Assembly (NCBI RefSeq): GCF_009299475.1
Contig: NZ_WBSN01000012.1
Span: 1 to 64,000, forward strand
Direction: 5' to 3'
Source: Bifidobacterium avesanii
Lineage (GTDB): Bacteria > Actinomycetota > Actinomycetes > Actinomycetales > Bifidobacteriaceae
DNA: 64,000 nt
In this document: piece by piece, positions 1 to 7,237 of the stretch
Layout of the letters: each line of letters starts with the position of its first letter
How positions within the stretch are numbered: the stretch's first letter is position 1
Made by a program: the position numbers and the translations under genes
Notes under the pieces: generated by a model
What the model was told of the DNA's origin: nothing
Seen by the model: the letters and a program-made list of their open reading frames with translations, nothing else
The model's database searches: none

Positions 1-693
1 CCGCTGCCCCACCGTCGGCTCGACGAAGGGGGCTGCGCCAGCAGAGGCGGGGGCATCGCCCCCAGAGACCGTCGGGCGCCCCCCTCGCCCGGCCCCGACG
101 GCGCCGCGCCGTCGCGCACGGTGACCCGCGAGGCCACCCGCGTGCTCGAATCCATGGGACTGGTGACCGTCCGGCGCAAGGCCGGGACCGTCGTGAACCC
201 GATTGACCGGTGGAATGTCTTCGACCCGCAGGTGATCCGATGGAGGCTCGGCGGCGCGTACCGCCTCAACGCGCTGAACGAGCTGTCCCAACTGCGTTCA
301 GCCGTGGAGCCGGTGGCCGCGCGCCTCGCGGCGGCGGCGGCCACGCCAGCGCAGTGGGGCGAGCTCACCGAGGCGGCCGTCGGCATGGTCTCCCATTCCG
401 ACCACGCCGACGAGCAGGCGTATCTGGACGCGGACACGCGATTCCACCGCACGCTGCTCGAGGCGTCCGGCAACCTCATGTTCGCGGCGCTCGGCGACGT
501 GGTGGCCTCCACGCTGGAGGGCCGCACCGCGCACGAGCTCATGCCCGCCATCGCCAATCAGGAGGCGCTGGACCTCCACGTCGAGGTCGCCTCCCTGATC
601 CGCAAGGGCGACGGGGCCGGCGCCGAGGCGGCGATGCGGCGCATCGTGGACGAATCCGCGGACGCGATCACGCGCATCGCCGCGAACGGCTGA
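1..693 (+). CDS. GntR/FadR-family transcriptional regulator, 5' end missing
   Basis: Reading frame 1 is open from the first base to the TGA at 691-693. From the GTG at 121 it encodes 190 residues. The segment SRTVTREATRVLESMGLV is the recognition-helix part of a winged-helix GntR domain, followed by the wing (VRRKAGTVV) and WNVFDPQVIRWRL, typical of sugar-acid-responsive FadR-subfamily proteins. The rest (LSQLRSAVEPVAARLAA, RFHRTLLEASGN, TLEG) matches the all-helical FCD ligand-binding domain, with plausible metal/ligand residues D and H. Upstream of residue 1 the frame is open but is rich in Gly, Pro and Arg and does not resemble the usual N-terminal helix. Either the true start lies outside the window or the 5' end has decayed or shifted frame. 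The target operon is not visible. Confidence 0.75.
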   Translation, partial: PLPHRRLDEGGCASRGGGIAPRDRRAPPSPGPDGAAPSRTVTREATRVLESMGLVTVRRKAGTVVNPIDRWNVFDPQVIRWRLGGAYRLNALNELSQLRSAVEPVAARLAAAAATPAQWGELTEAAVGMVSHSDHADEQAYLDADTRFHRTLLEASGNLMFAALGDVVASTLEGRTAHELMPAIANQEALDLHVEVASLIRKGDGAGAEAAMRRIVDESADAITRIAANG

Positions 694-709
694 ACGGCTG
701 AGCGTCGGC

Positions 710-1672
710 CTACTTGGCGAACGGCTCGGACGCCCTGTCCAGCGCGGCCACTTCGTCCGCGGTCAGGTCCAGCGTCGTGGAGGCGACCAGGGCCGGCAGC
801 TGCTCGGGCGTGCGCGCGGAGGCGATCGGCCCGGCCACCTGCGGACGGTGGCGCAGCCAGGCCAGCACCACGGTCGCGATCGCCGCATCGTGGGCCTTGG
901 CCACCCGGTCCAGCGCGTCGACGAGTGCGAATCCGGCGGCGGTGAGGTAGCCGGCCACCATGCCCTCGCGCGCCTTGCCCTCGGCGTCGGCGGCGGAGCG
1001 GTACTTGCCGGTCAGGAAGCCGGCCGCCAGTGAGAAGTACGGGAACACGGACAGGTTCTCGCGCGCGGCGATCGGGGCGAGCGTGCGCTCGTAGTTGCCG
1101 CGGTGGACGAGGTTGTAGTGCGGCTCAAGCGCCACGGGCAGCGCGTAGCCGTGCTCGCGGGCGATGCGGAACCACTCCTCGATGCGGTCGGCCGTGTAGT
1201 TCGACAGGCCGATCGCGCGGATCTTGCCGGCCTTCACGAGTTCGTCGAACGCAGCCGCGGTCTCCTCGAGCGGCGTGGCCTTGTCGTCGAAGTGCGCGTA
1301 GTACAGGTCGATCTCGTCCACGCCCAGGCGCAGCAGCGACTCGTCCGCCGCGGCGAGCACGTTCGCGCGCGACAGGCCCTTGTACTGCGGGTGCTCGCTC
1401 ACCTTGGTGGCGATCACCACGCGGTCGCGGTTGCCGCGCACGGCCAGCCAGCGGCCGAGGATGATCTCGGATTCGCCGCCCGCGTTGCCCGGCGCCCACG
1501 CCGAGTACACGTCCGCCGTGTCGACGAAGTTGCCGCCGGCCTCCACGTACTCGTCCAACACCCTGCGGCTGGTCGCCTCGTCGCTGGTCCAGCCGAACGT
1601 GTTGCCGCCCAGCACCAGCGGAAACACCTCCAGATCGCTGCCGCCCACCTTCACACGCTGATCATCGGCCAT
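710..1672 (-). CDS. aldo/keto reductase
   Basis: Predicted NAD(P)H-dependent oxidoreductase of the aldo/keto reductase superfamily, 320 residues, cytoplasmic. The (beta/alpha)8 hallmarks are present in order: NFVDTADVYS with the catalytic Asp and Tyr, VVIATKV with the Lys, LYYAHFDD at the position of the catalytic His, AIGLSNYTADRIEEW, and a C-terminal cofactor-binding region (VAGPIASARTPEQL). The ATG at 1672 is chosen because GGAAAGGATG lies just upstream; the longer frame to 1879 has no ribosome binding site and looks non-coding. The substrate cannot be inferred. The gene stands alone, convergent with the GntR-type regulator, leaving a 16-bp gap. Confidence 0.88.
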   Translation of the reverse strand: MADDQRVKVGGSDLEVFPLVLGGNTFGWTSDEATSRRVLDEYVEAGGNFVDTADVYSAWAPGNAGGESEIILGRWLAVRGNRDRVVIATKVSEHPQYKGLSRANVLAAADESLLRLGVDEIDLYYAHFDDKATPLEETAAAFDELVKAGKIRAIGLSNYTADRIEEWFRIAREHGYALPVALEPHYNLVHRGNYERTLAPIAARENLSVFPYFSLAAGFLTGKYRSAADAEGKAREGMVAGYLTAAGFALVDALDRVAKAHDAAIATVVLAWLRHRPQVAGPIASARTPEQLPALVASTTLDLTADEVAALDRASEPFAK

Positions 1673-1940
1673 GACATCATCCTTTCCATGTGCGGAACCG
1701 TTGCGACGCCCGGCATCCGGGGCCTGCCGGCGCAATCCGCCGCCGGCCCCGAGGCCTCGCCCCACCATTGTCCCGCTCCGGGGCCGCCGCCCGGCGCCCG
1801 TTCCGCTCCCGGCCAAGAAATCCCGGACCGGCATGTCAAAAAAGTACCGGTCAGCGCAATGCCTTGACCGGGCGCCCACCGTTGCCGCATCAACGCAAAC
1901 CGTCCGCCGTGGCGGATGGCGGCCCGGACCGCTGAATTGC

Positions 1941-1990
1941 GCGTTCGCCCGGTTGAGACGCGTTCGCCCGACCGAAGACGCGTTCGCCCG
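1941..1990. repeat. three direct repeats of an 11-bp motif downstream of luxS
   Basis: GCGTTCGCCCG occurs at 1941, 1960 and 1980, a period of 19-20 bp, and the third copy leads directly into the left arm of the luxS hairpin. No coding potential is seen. The function is unknown. Confidence 0.6.
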
Positions 1991-2039
1991 GTCGAAACGG
2001 ACGGCGGAGAACCCGAAAACGTCCGTTTCGACCGGGCGG
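1984..2039 (-). terminator. long perfect hairpin downstream of luxS
   Basis: The left arm 1985-2003 and right arm 2020-2038 form a perfect 19-bp stem with a 16-nt loop. It lies about 60 bp past the luxS stop codon. There is no clear U-tract. The likely role is transcription termination or mRNA 3'-end protection. Confidence 0.6.
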
Positions 2040-2097
2040 ACCTGTGGCCGTCACCCGCGGCGTCCCACGCCCCGGGCGTCCGGGGCGTCCGACGCGC

Positions 2098-2607
2098 TCA
2101 GACGACCTTGCGCTCGAACGGGTCGGAGCTGATGCCCTTGGCCAGGATGTCCTTGCACCACTCCTTCGCGGTGAACAGGCTGTGGTCGCGGTAGTTGCCA
2201 CAGCTTTCGATCGTGGTGGCGGGCACGTCGTCCCACGTGGCCTTGTAGGCGATGAACTCGAGCGACTCCTTGAGCGCGCGGGCCACGTCCTCGGTGGAGT
2301 GTTCGCCCCATGTGAGCAGGTGGAAGCCGGTGCGGCAGCCGAACGGCGAGCAGTCGATGTAGCCCGGGATGCGCTCGCGCAGCAGCACGGCGATGGTGTG
2401 CTCGATGGTGTGCAGGCCGCCGGTCGGGATTGCGTTCTCGTTCGGCTGCACCAGTCGCAGGTCGTAGTTGGAGATCACGTCGCCGTGCGGGCCCTTCTCC
2501 GTGTCGATGTAGCGCACGTACGGCGCCTTGACCTTGGTGTGGTCGAGCTGGAAGCTCTCCACCACGGGCTTTTGGGGCTTGGTTTCGGACTGATCGTTTT
2601 CCGCCAT
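2098..2607 (-). CDS. luxS: S-ribosylhomocysteine lyase LuxS
   Basis: LuxS cleaves S-ribosylhomocysteine to homocysteine and 4,5-dihydroxy-2,3-pentanedione, the precursor of autoinducer-2, in the activated methyl cycle. The 169-residue protein has the metal-binding HTIEH motif (residues 66-70), the catalytic Cys in SPFGCRTGF (Cys91), and the third metal ligand Cys136 in ESCGNYRDH. The length is normal for the family. The ATG at 2607 follows GGAGG closely; an in-frame ATG 10 codons upstream has no such site. Homocysteine made here can feed the metB and cbs products encoded about 4 kb away. A probable terminator follows. Confidence 0.96.
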   Translation of the reverse strand: MAENDQSETKPQKPVVESFQLDHTKVKAPYVRYIDTEKGPHGDVISNYDLRLVQPNENAIPTGGLHTIEHTIAVLLRERIPGYIDCSPFGCRTGFHLLTWGEHSTEDVARALKESLEFIAYKATWDDVPATTIESCGNYRDHSLFTAKEWCKDILAKGISSDPFERKVV

Positions 2608-2705
2608 GATTCCTCCGTTCCATGGAAAATCGGACAACCGAGCCCCATGCTACTCCGGCCCGCCGCGGCCTGACCGCACATCGGGCCGGGTCCGGCCGCC
2701 ACCGT

Positions 2706-2760
2706 TATCGAAAGAATCGATAGCCCACGATTCCAGTCCACGATTCCGCCTCACGATTCG
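2706..2760. repeat. palindrome and three 13-bp-period direct repeats at a duplication junction
   Basis: A palindrome with arms TATCG/CGATA lies at about 2706-2722. It is followed by CACGATTCC at 2726 and 2739 and CACGATTCG at 2752. The last copy belongs to the duplicated recQ end. This iteron-like cluster sits at the outer edge of the inserted region. No gene is seen in 2608-2928 apart from these elements and the luxS promoter region. Confidence 0.5.
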
Positions 2761-2824
2761 GCCGCGATGACCGCCATGAAGCGCTCGCCGTACAGCTTGA
2801 GCTTGCTTTCGCCCACGCCGTTGA
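2746..2824 (-). pseudogene. duplicated 3' end of recQ
   Basis: These 79 bases match 3708-3786, the end of recQ, at 78 of 79 positions. The mismatch is C at 2762 against T at 3724. The copy encodes the last roughly 23 residues of RecQ (ending GERFMAVIAAES) and stops at both ends abruptly, so it cannot be a working gene. It brackets the toxin-antitoxin pair together with the real recQ end and is best read as a duplication made when DNA was inserted at recQ. Confidence 0.85.
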
Positions 2825-2928
2825 GGGCACGGAGTCATTCCGCCGTACATTGGCTACGCCTCAGCGGATCGGAAAGCATTCGGGTATCCGATGATTTTCT
2901 TGACGCATAAGACCATGCACCAGAAAAA

Positions 2929-3210
2929 TCAGTACAACTGGTCATGAGAACCGGTTCGCGTCAACACCAGTTGCAGCTCGGACCATTCGATGCGGTAGAT
3001 AAGCAGCCAGTCCCCTTCGACATGGATCTCTCGGTACCCCTTCCAGTTGTTAACAAGGGCATGATCACGGTACTTGGTCGACAACAGGTCTTTGTCCTGT
3101 TTCATGAGCGCTTCGATCGCCGCCCGCATTTTGTCCGCATCGTAGTGCTTCCTGAGCAGCGCCTTGAAGTCCCGTTTGAACTGCGTGGTGCGGAAGACCG
3201 AATCAAGCAT
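2929..3210 (-). CDS. type II toxin, YafQ/RelE family mRNA interferase
   Basis: A 93-residue protein of the YafQ branch of the RelE/ParE fold, which cleaves ribosome-bound mRNA. Visible family features are the N-terminal helix pair (FRTTQFKRDFKALLRKHYD), DHALVNNWKGYREIHVEGDWLLIYRIE, and the C-terminal LVLTRTGSHDQLY, equivalent to the TGTHSDLF end of YafQ with its catalytic His near the C-terminus. It overlaps the upstream antitoxin by 8 bp, so the two are translationally coupled. Base composition is lower in GC than its surroundings. The DNA lies between duplicated recQ ends, supporting horizontal acquisition. Confidence 0.9.
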   Translation of the reverse strand: MLDSVFRTTQFKRDFKALLRKHYDADKMRAAIEALMKQDKDLLSTKYRDHALVNNWKGYREIHVEGDWLLIYRIEWSELQLVLTRTGSHDQLY

Positions 3211-3463
3211 CCAGCAAATCCTTCATCAAGTCGTCAACCGACCCGAACGATTCACCTTCATGCGCATCGGCTTGGGCGCGCGCCAGAATGTTCGCGGGGT
3301 TCTCTCTTGTGGCGCGGAACGGCATGCCGTTATCAACCACCGACTGACGTAGGAACATGTTCAATGCGGTCGACAAATCCAAACCCATCGATTCATATAG
3401 TTCCTTGGCGCGCTGCTTGACCTGGGAATCCGTACGGAAGGTGATAGTTGTCATATCCGCCAT
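3203..3463 (-). CDS. type II antitoxin, RelB/DinJ family
   Basis: An 86-residue antitoxin. Its N-terminal ribbon-helix-helix (TTITFRTDSQVKQRAKELYESMGLDLSTALNMFLRQSV) binds DNA and represses the operon, and its C-terminal acidic segment (ESFGSVDDLMKDLLDA) should wrap the toxin. The ATG at 3463 is preceded by AGGAG with good spacing. It is the first gene of a two-gene operon with the YafQ-type toxin. Confidence 0.9.
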   Translation of the reverse strand: MADMTTITFRTDSQVKQRAKELYESMGLDLSTALNMFLRQSVVDNGMPFRATRENPANILARAQADAHEGESFGSVDDLMKDLLDA

Positions 3464-3485
3464 TGATGTCTCCTATCATCATGCC

Positions 3486-3520
3486 GATGTCATAACATCA
3501 TACATACATTGTAACATAAT
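3486..3520 (-). promoter_or_regulatory. probable promoter/operator of the toxin-antitoxin operon
   Basis: AT-rich DNA directly upstream of the antitoxin. GATGTCATAACATC (3486-3499) is an almost perfect palindrome of the kind bound by ribbon-helix-helix antitoxins. A -10-like TACAAT on the minus strand lies at 3513-3508. The autorepression role is inferred from the family. Confidence 0.5.
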
Positions 3521-3682
3521 GAAATCGGATGCACAGGTTCCCATCGCAATTAGCGCAATGCGGTCGAAGGTCTTGCCAAGCATCCGCATTCCACCCAGCC
3601 TATGTTCCGATCCGTTCTCCAACGCATGAAGCGCCTCCGCGTCGCGCTCGGCGCCTGCACGGTGTCCGCCGACGGATGGAGC

Positions 3683-3710
3683 CGGTCGGCACCGCAACCG
3701 CCGCCGACCG
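3683..3710 (-). terminator. hairpin after recQ
   Basis: CGGTCGGC (3683-3690) pairs with GCCGACCG (3703-3710), just past the recQ stop. It is short, GC-rich and has no U-tract, so this is a moderate call. The hairpin lies almost entirely outside the 79-bp duplicated segment. Confidence 0.4.
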
Positions 3711-3712
3711 CC

Positions 3713-5773
3713 TCACGATTCGGTCGCGATGACCGCCATGAAGCGCTCGCCGTACAGCTTGAGCTTGCTTTCGCCCACGCCGTTGACCTCGAGGAACTGC
3801 TCGTCCGTGGTGGGACGGAGCCGGACCATGTCGCGCAGCGCCTTGTCGTTGAACACGATGTACGGCGGCTTGCCGGCCTCGCGCGCGATCTCGAGGCGCA
3901 GCTCGCGCAGTTTGCGGAACAGCGCCTCGTCGGCCTCGGTCGGCTCCCCGCCGCCGTCCGCGAGCGCCGCGCCGAACGTGCCCGACGCACCGGCCGAACC
4001 GGGCGCACCGGCGCCGCCGCGCGCGCCCGCGCCCATGCCCCGAGCCGGTTTGCGCTCGATCCGCTTGATCTCGTAGTGGAAGTCCGGCGCCACGGTCTCC
4101 GCCGCGCGACGTCCGAACCCGACGATCGGCATCCGGCCCTCGGAGATCACGAGAAAGCCGTCGGTGGCCATCTGGCTCAGGATGTCGCGCACGCGGGCCT
4201 CCGGCGTCTCGCGCAGCCTGCCGTAACTCGGGCAGCGGTCGAGGCGGCGGGCGAGCACGTCCTGCGCCTGCGAGCCGCGCAGAATGGCGACGATCTTGCC
4301 CGAGCCGAGTCCCTGCCGCACGGCCGCGCGCGTGGGACGGCCGGCGTCGTCGTAATCGTACATCACGTCGTGCACGCAGCGGCTGATGGCGCGCGCCACG
4401 TCCGTCACGTCGATGGTCTCGAAAGTGCTGTCGCAGTTGGTGCAGCCGCCCTTGCATTTGCCGTCGCCGCCGCGCGCGGAGGCGGGCGTTTCCTCGCCGA
4501 AGTAGCGGGTCATGTACATGTGCAGGCAGTCGGCGGTGCGGCAGTAGCCGACCATGCCGTCGAGCAGGCGGCGCTTGGACAGGCGCACGGCCTCCTGCTC
4601 CTCGGGGGTGAGCCGGTCGTTCTCGTAGTCGGAGTCCAGCAGGCGGCGGCGCGTGACGATGTCAGACTCGTTCCACAGCAGCGTGCAGCGGCTCGGCAGC
4701 CCGTCTCGCCCGGCGCGCCCGGCCTCCTGATAGTAGGCCTCGATCGACTCGGGCATGTTGTGGTGGATGACGTAGCGCACGTTCGACTTATCGATGCCCA
4801 TGCCGAACGCGTTGGTGGCCACCACGACCGGCACGGCGTCGGTCACGAAGTCGCGCTGGGCCCGGCCGCGCGCCTCGGCCGGCATGCCGCCGTGGTAGGC
4901 GACCGCGACCGGACCGGAGTCCGGGCCATTCCCCGCACCCGCCCCGCGCAGCGCCGGCACGGCCTCGTTGAGCGTGGCCGCGAGCGCCTCGGTCTCCTTG
5001 CGCGTGGAGCAGTACACGATGCCCGACTCGTCGGGGTGGTCGGCCACGTATCGCGCCACCCACGCGGCCTTGCGCTTGGTCTCCATCTTGATCACGTCGA
5101 AGTAGAGGTTCTCGCGGTCAAACCCGGTGACGGTGACGGCCGGGTTCCTGAGGCCCAGCATGGCGACGATGTCGCGCCGCACGCGTTCGGTGGCGGTGGC
5201 GGTGAACGCGCCGACCACGGGACGCGACGGCAGCGAGGCGATGAAGTCCCCGATGCCGAGGTAGCTCGAGCGGAAGTCCTGACCCCACTGGGAGACGCAG
5301 TGCGCCTCGTCCACGGCGATCAGGGAGATCGGCGTGCGGGCGGCGAAGCTGCGGAACCGCTCGGTTTCCAGACGTTCCGGCGCCACATACAGCAGCTTGA
5401 CCTCGCCTCGGGCGGCCTGCGAGAGCACCATGCCCTGCTCGTCGGGCGACTGCGTGGTGTTGACGAAGTCGGCGGGGATGCCGGCGTCGTTGAGCCCGTC
5501 CACCTGATCGCGCATCAGCGAGATGAGCGGCGAGACGACGACGGTCACGCCGGGCAGCAGCATGGCGGGGATCTGGTAGCACACGGACTTGCCGGCGCCG
5601 GTGGGCATAACGCCGAGCACGTCGCGTCCGGCGAGCAGCGCGTCGACGATGCCCGACTGCCCGGGGCGGAACGAATCGTAGCCGAAGTACTGTTTGAGCG
5701 CCCCCAGCGCCGCCTCATGGCCCGTCGTCTGGTCCGTCCGGCCCGTCGTCCGGCCCGTCGCATTGTCTGTCAT
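3713..5773 (-). CDS. recQ: ATP-dependent DNA helicase RecQ
   Basis: 3'-5' DNA helicase of recombination and repair, 686 residues. Motif 0 FRPGQ (35-39), Walker A TGAGKS (58-63), DEAH box (155-158) and motif VI QEAGRAGRDG are visible. A Zn-binding Cys cluster follows (CRTADC ... CKGGCTNC), then a winged-helix region and a C-terminal HRDC domain (EEALFRKLRELRLEIAREAGKPPY region). The ATG at 5773 gives the normal RecQ N-terminus; the frame is open to 5914, but that part overlaps the upstream hairpin. The last 24 codons are duplicated 962 bp downstream at 2746-2824, so the 3' end appears to have been a target of insertion while the gene stayed intact. Confidence 0.95.
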   Translation of the reverse strand: MTDNATGRTTGRTDQTTGHEAALGALKQYFGYDSFRPGQSGIVDALLAGRDVLGVMPTGAGKSVCYQIPAMLLPGVTVVVSPLISLMRDQVDGLNDAGIPADFVNTTQSPDEQGMVLSQAARGEVKLLYVAPERLETERFRSFAARTPISLIAVDEAHCVSQWGQDFRSSYLGIGDFIASLPSRPVVGAFTATATERVRRDIVAMLGLRNPAVTVTGFDRENLYFDVIKMETKRKAAWVARYVADHPDESGIVYCSTRKETEALAATLNEAVPALRGAGAGNGPDSGPVAVAYHGGMPAEARGRAQRDFVTDAVPVVVATNAFGMGIDKSNVRYVIHHNMPESIEAYYQEAGRAGRDGLPSRCTLLWNESDIVTRRRLLDSDYENDRLTPEEQEAVRLSKRRLLDGMVGYCRTADCLHMYMTRYFGEETPASARGGDGKCKGGCTNCDSTFETIDVTDVARAISRCVHDVMYDYDDAGRPTRAAVRQGLGSGKIVAILRGSQAQDVLARRLDRCPSYGRLRETPEARVRDILSQMATDGFLVISEGRMPIVGFGRRAAETVAPDFHYEIKRIERKPARGMGAGARGGAGAPGSAGASGTFGAALADGGGEPTEADEALFRKLRELRLEIAREAGKPPYIVFNDKALRDMVRLRPTTDEQFLEVNGVGESKLKLYGERFMAVIATES

Positions 5774-5830
5774 GCGTTCCACTCTACCCGGTCGGCGCAC
5801 CCGTCCCGGGCCCGTCCCCGGCCGGCCCAT

Positions 5831-5903
5831 GGCGGAAGTTGCATATCCGGGCGCATCCGGCGTCCGAACCGGCGTGCATGCGCCCGGATATGCAACTTCT
5901 GCC
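5831..5903 (-). terminator. 26-bp-stem hairpin after metB
   Basis: Arms 5831-5856 and 5878-5903 pair at 25 of 26 positions around a 21-nt loop. It lies between the metB stop codon and the recQ start, so it probably ends metB transcription. There is no U-tract. Confidence 0.6.
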
Positions 5904-5917
5904 GCAAACGGCAACGA

Positions 5918-7102
5918 TCAGATGGCCTTGAGCGCCTGATCGAGGTCGGAGATGAGGTCGTCCGCGTTCTCGATGCCGACCGAGATGCGGATGAGGTTCG
6001 CGGGCACCTGCAGGGTGGTGCCGGCCACGGAGGCGTGGGTCATGGCGGCGGGCACCTCGATGAGACTTTCGACGCCGCCGAGCGACTCGGCGAGCGTGAA
6101 GATCTCGGTGTGGTCGACGAACCGCTTGGCCGCCTCGGCGCCGGCCGCGAGCTGCACGGAGACGACGCCGCCGAAGCCGCCGTGCATCTGGCGGGCGGCG
6201 ATCTCGTGGCCGGGGTGGGACTCGAGGCCCGGGTACCAGACGCGCTCCACTACGCTCGACGGCTGGGATTCGAGCCACTGCGCGACCTTGAGCGCGTTGG
6301 CGGAATGACGCTTGACGCGCAGGTCGAGGGTCTTGAGGCCGCGGATGTCGAGCCAGGAGTCGAACGGGGAGGGCACGGCGCCGGCAGCGTTCTGCAGGAA
6401 CGCGACCTGATCGCGCACCTCCTCGTCGTTGAGCACCACGGCGCCGCCGACCACGTCGGAGTGGCCGCCGATGTACTTGGTGGTCGAGTAGACCACCGCG
6501 TCGGCGCCCTCGTCGAGCGGATGCTGGAGCGCGGGCGAGGCGAACGTGTTGTCGACGACGACCTTGGTGCCGTACTTGTGCGCGATCTGCGAGGTCAGGG
6601 CGATGTCGGTGATGTTGAGCAGCGGGTTCGACGGGGTTTCGACCCACACGTACTCGTAGTGCTTGGCGGCGAGCGCCTCCTCGACGGCCCTTGCATCGGT
6701 GATGTCGACCACGTCGAGGCCGACGCCCCACGGCACGAACACCTTAGCGAGCAGTCGGTAGGTGCCGCCGTACACGTCGTTGCCGAGCAGGACGCTGTCG
6801 CCGGGCTTGAGGGTGGAGCGCAGCAGCACGTCGATCGCGGCGAGGCCCGAGGCGAAGGAGAGCGCGTACTTCGCGCCCTCGACGGCGGCGAGCTGCTCGT
6901 CGAAGCTGGTGCGGGTGGGGTTGATGGAGCGCGAGTAGTCGTGTCCGCCCCTCAAGCCCAGCACGCCGTCCTGCTTGAAGGTGGAGGTGGCGTAGATCGG
7001 CGTGACCACGGCGCCGGTGGTGGGGTCGGGCTCCTGCCCGGCGTGGATGGCTCGGGTGGCGATGTCGGTGGCGGCGAACTTGGCGTTGTACTCGGCGGAC
7101 AT
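5918..7102 (-). CDS. metB: PLP-dependent cystathionine gamma-synthase/lyase
   Basis: A 394-residue Cys/Met-metabolism PLP enzyme. YSTTKYIGGHSD carries the Schiff-base Lys (Lys209). Other signatures are YSRSINPTR for phosphate binding, WVETPSNP, VVVDNTF with the PLP-contacting Asp, and the C-terminal SLGGVESLIE. Homologues either make cystathionine from O-acyl-homoserine and cysteine, or split cystathionine to cysteine. Sequence reading cannot decide, but the neighbouring cbs makes a reverse-transsulfuration role plausible. The ATG at 7102 has AAAGGAAA upstream. cbs is upstream in the same direction with a 135-bp gap, so separate promoters are possible. Confidence 0.9.
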   Translation of the reverse strand: MSAEYNAKFAATDIATRAIHAGQEPDPTTGAVVTPIYATSTFKQDGVLGLRGGHDYSRSINPTRTSFDEQLAAVEGAKYALSFASGLAAIDVLLRSTLKPGDSVLLGNDVYGGTYRLLAKVFVPWGVGLDVVDITDARAVEEALAAKHYEYVWVETPSNPLLNITDIALTSQIAHKYGTKVVVDNTFASPALQHPLDEGADAVVYSTTKYIGGHSDVVGGAVVLNDEEVRDQVAFLQNAAGAVPSPFDSWLDIRGLKTLDLRVKRHSANALKVAQWLESQPSSVVERVWYPGLESHPGHEIAARQMHGGFGGVVSVQLAAGAEAAKRFVDHTEIFTLAESLGGVESLIEVPAAMTHASVAGTTLQVPANLIRISVGIENADDLISDLDQALKAI

Positions 7103-7188
7103 GATGGTTGGTTTCCTTTCGGTGTGTAATGGTTTCGAGGGTACGGCGGCGGGGGCGTCCCGCGCCGCGTGTCGGTATCGACGTTGCT

Positions 7189-7202
7189 GATAACGGATTA
7201 TC
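7189..7202. promoter_or_regulatory. palindrome upstream of metB
   Basis: GATAACGGATTATC is a 14-bp palindrome with 5-bp arms and a 4-bp centre in the cbs-metB gap, about 87 bp before the metB start. It is a possible operator for a sulfur regulator. This is inferred from position and symmetry only. Confidence 0.3.
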
Positions 7203-7237
7203 GGATGGATCGGGATCGGGCGGAGCTCACAGACGGC

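Noticed and set aside
2650-2850. 66-codon minus-strand frame over the duplicated recQ end
   Set aside because: It reads a different frame from the recQ copy. The true recQ frame is a 23-residue fragment only.
3602-7129. A 1175-codon open frame on the plus strand across recQ and metB
   Set aside because: It is the complement of two clear genes in very GC-rich DNA. Its product is a Val/His/Arg/Gly-rich sequence with no domain. Similar long frames opposite glmS, lacZ and prfB were rejected for the same reason.
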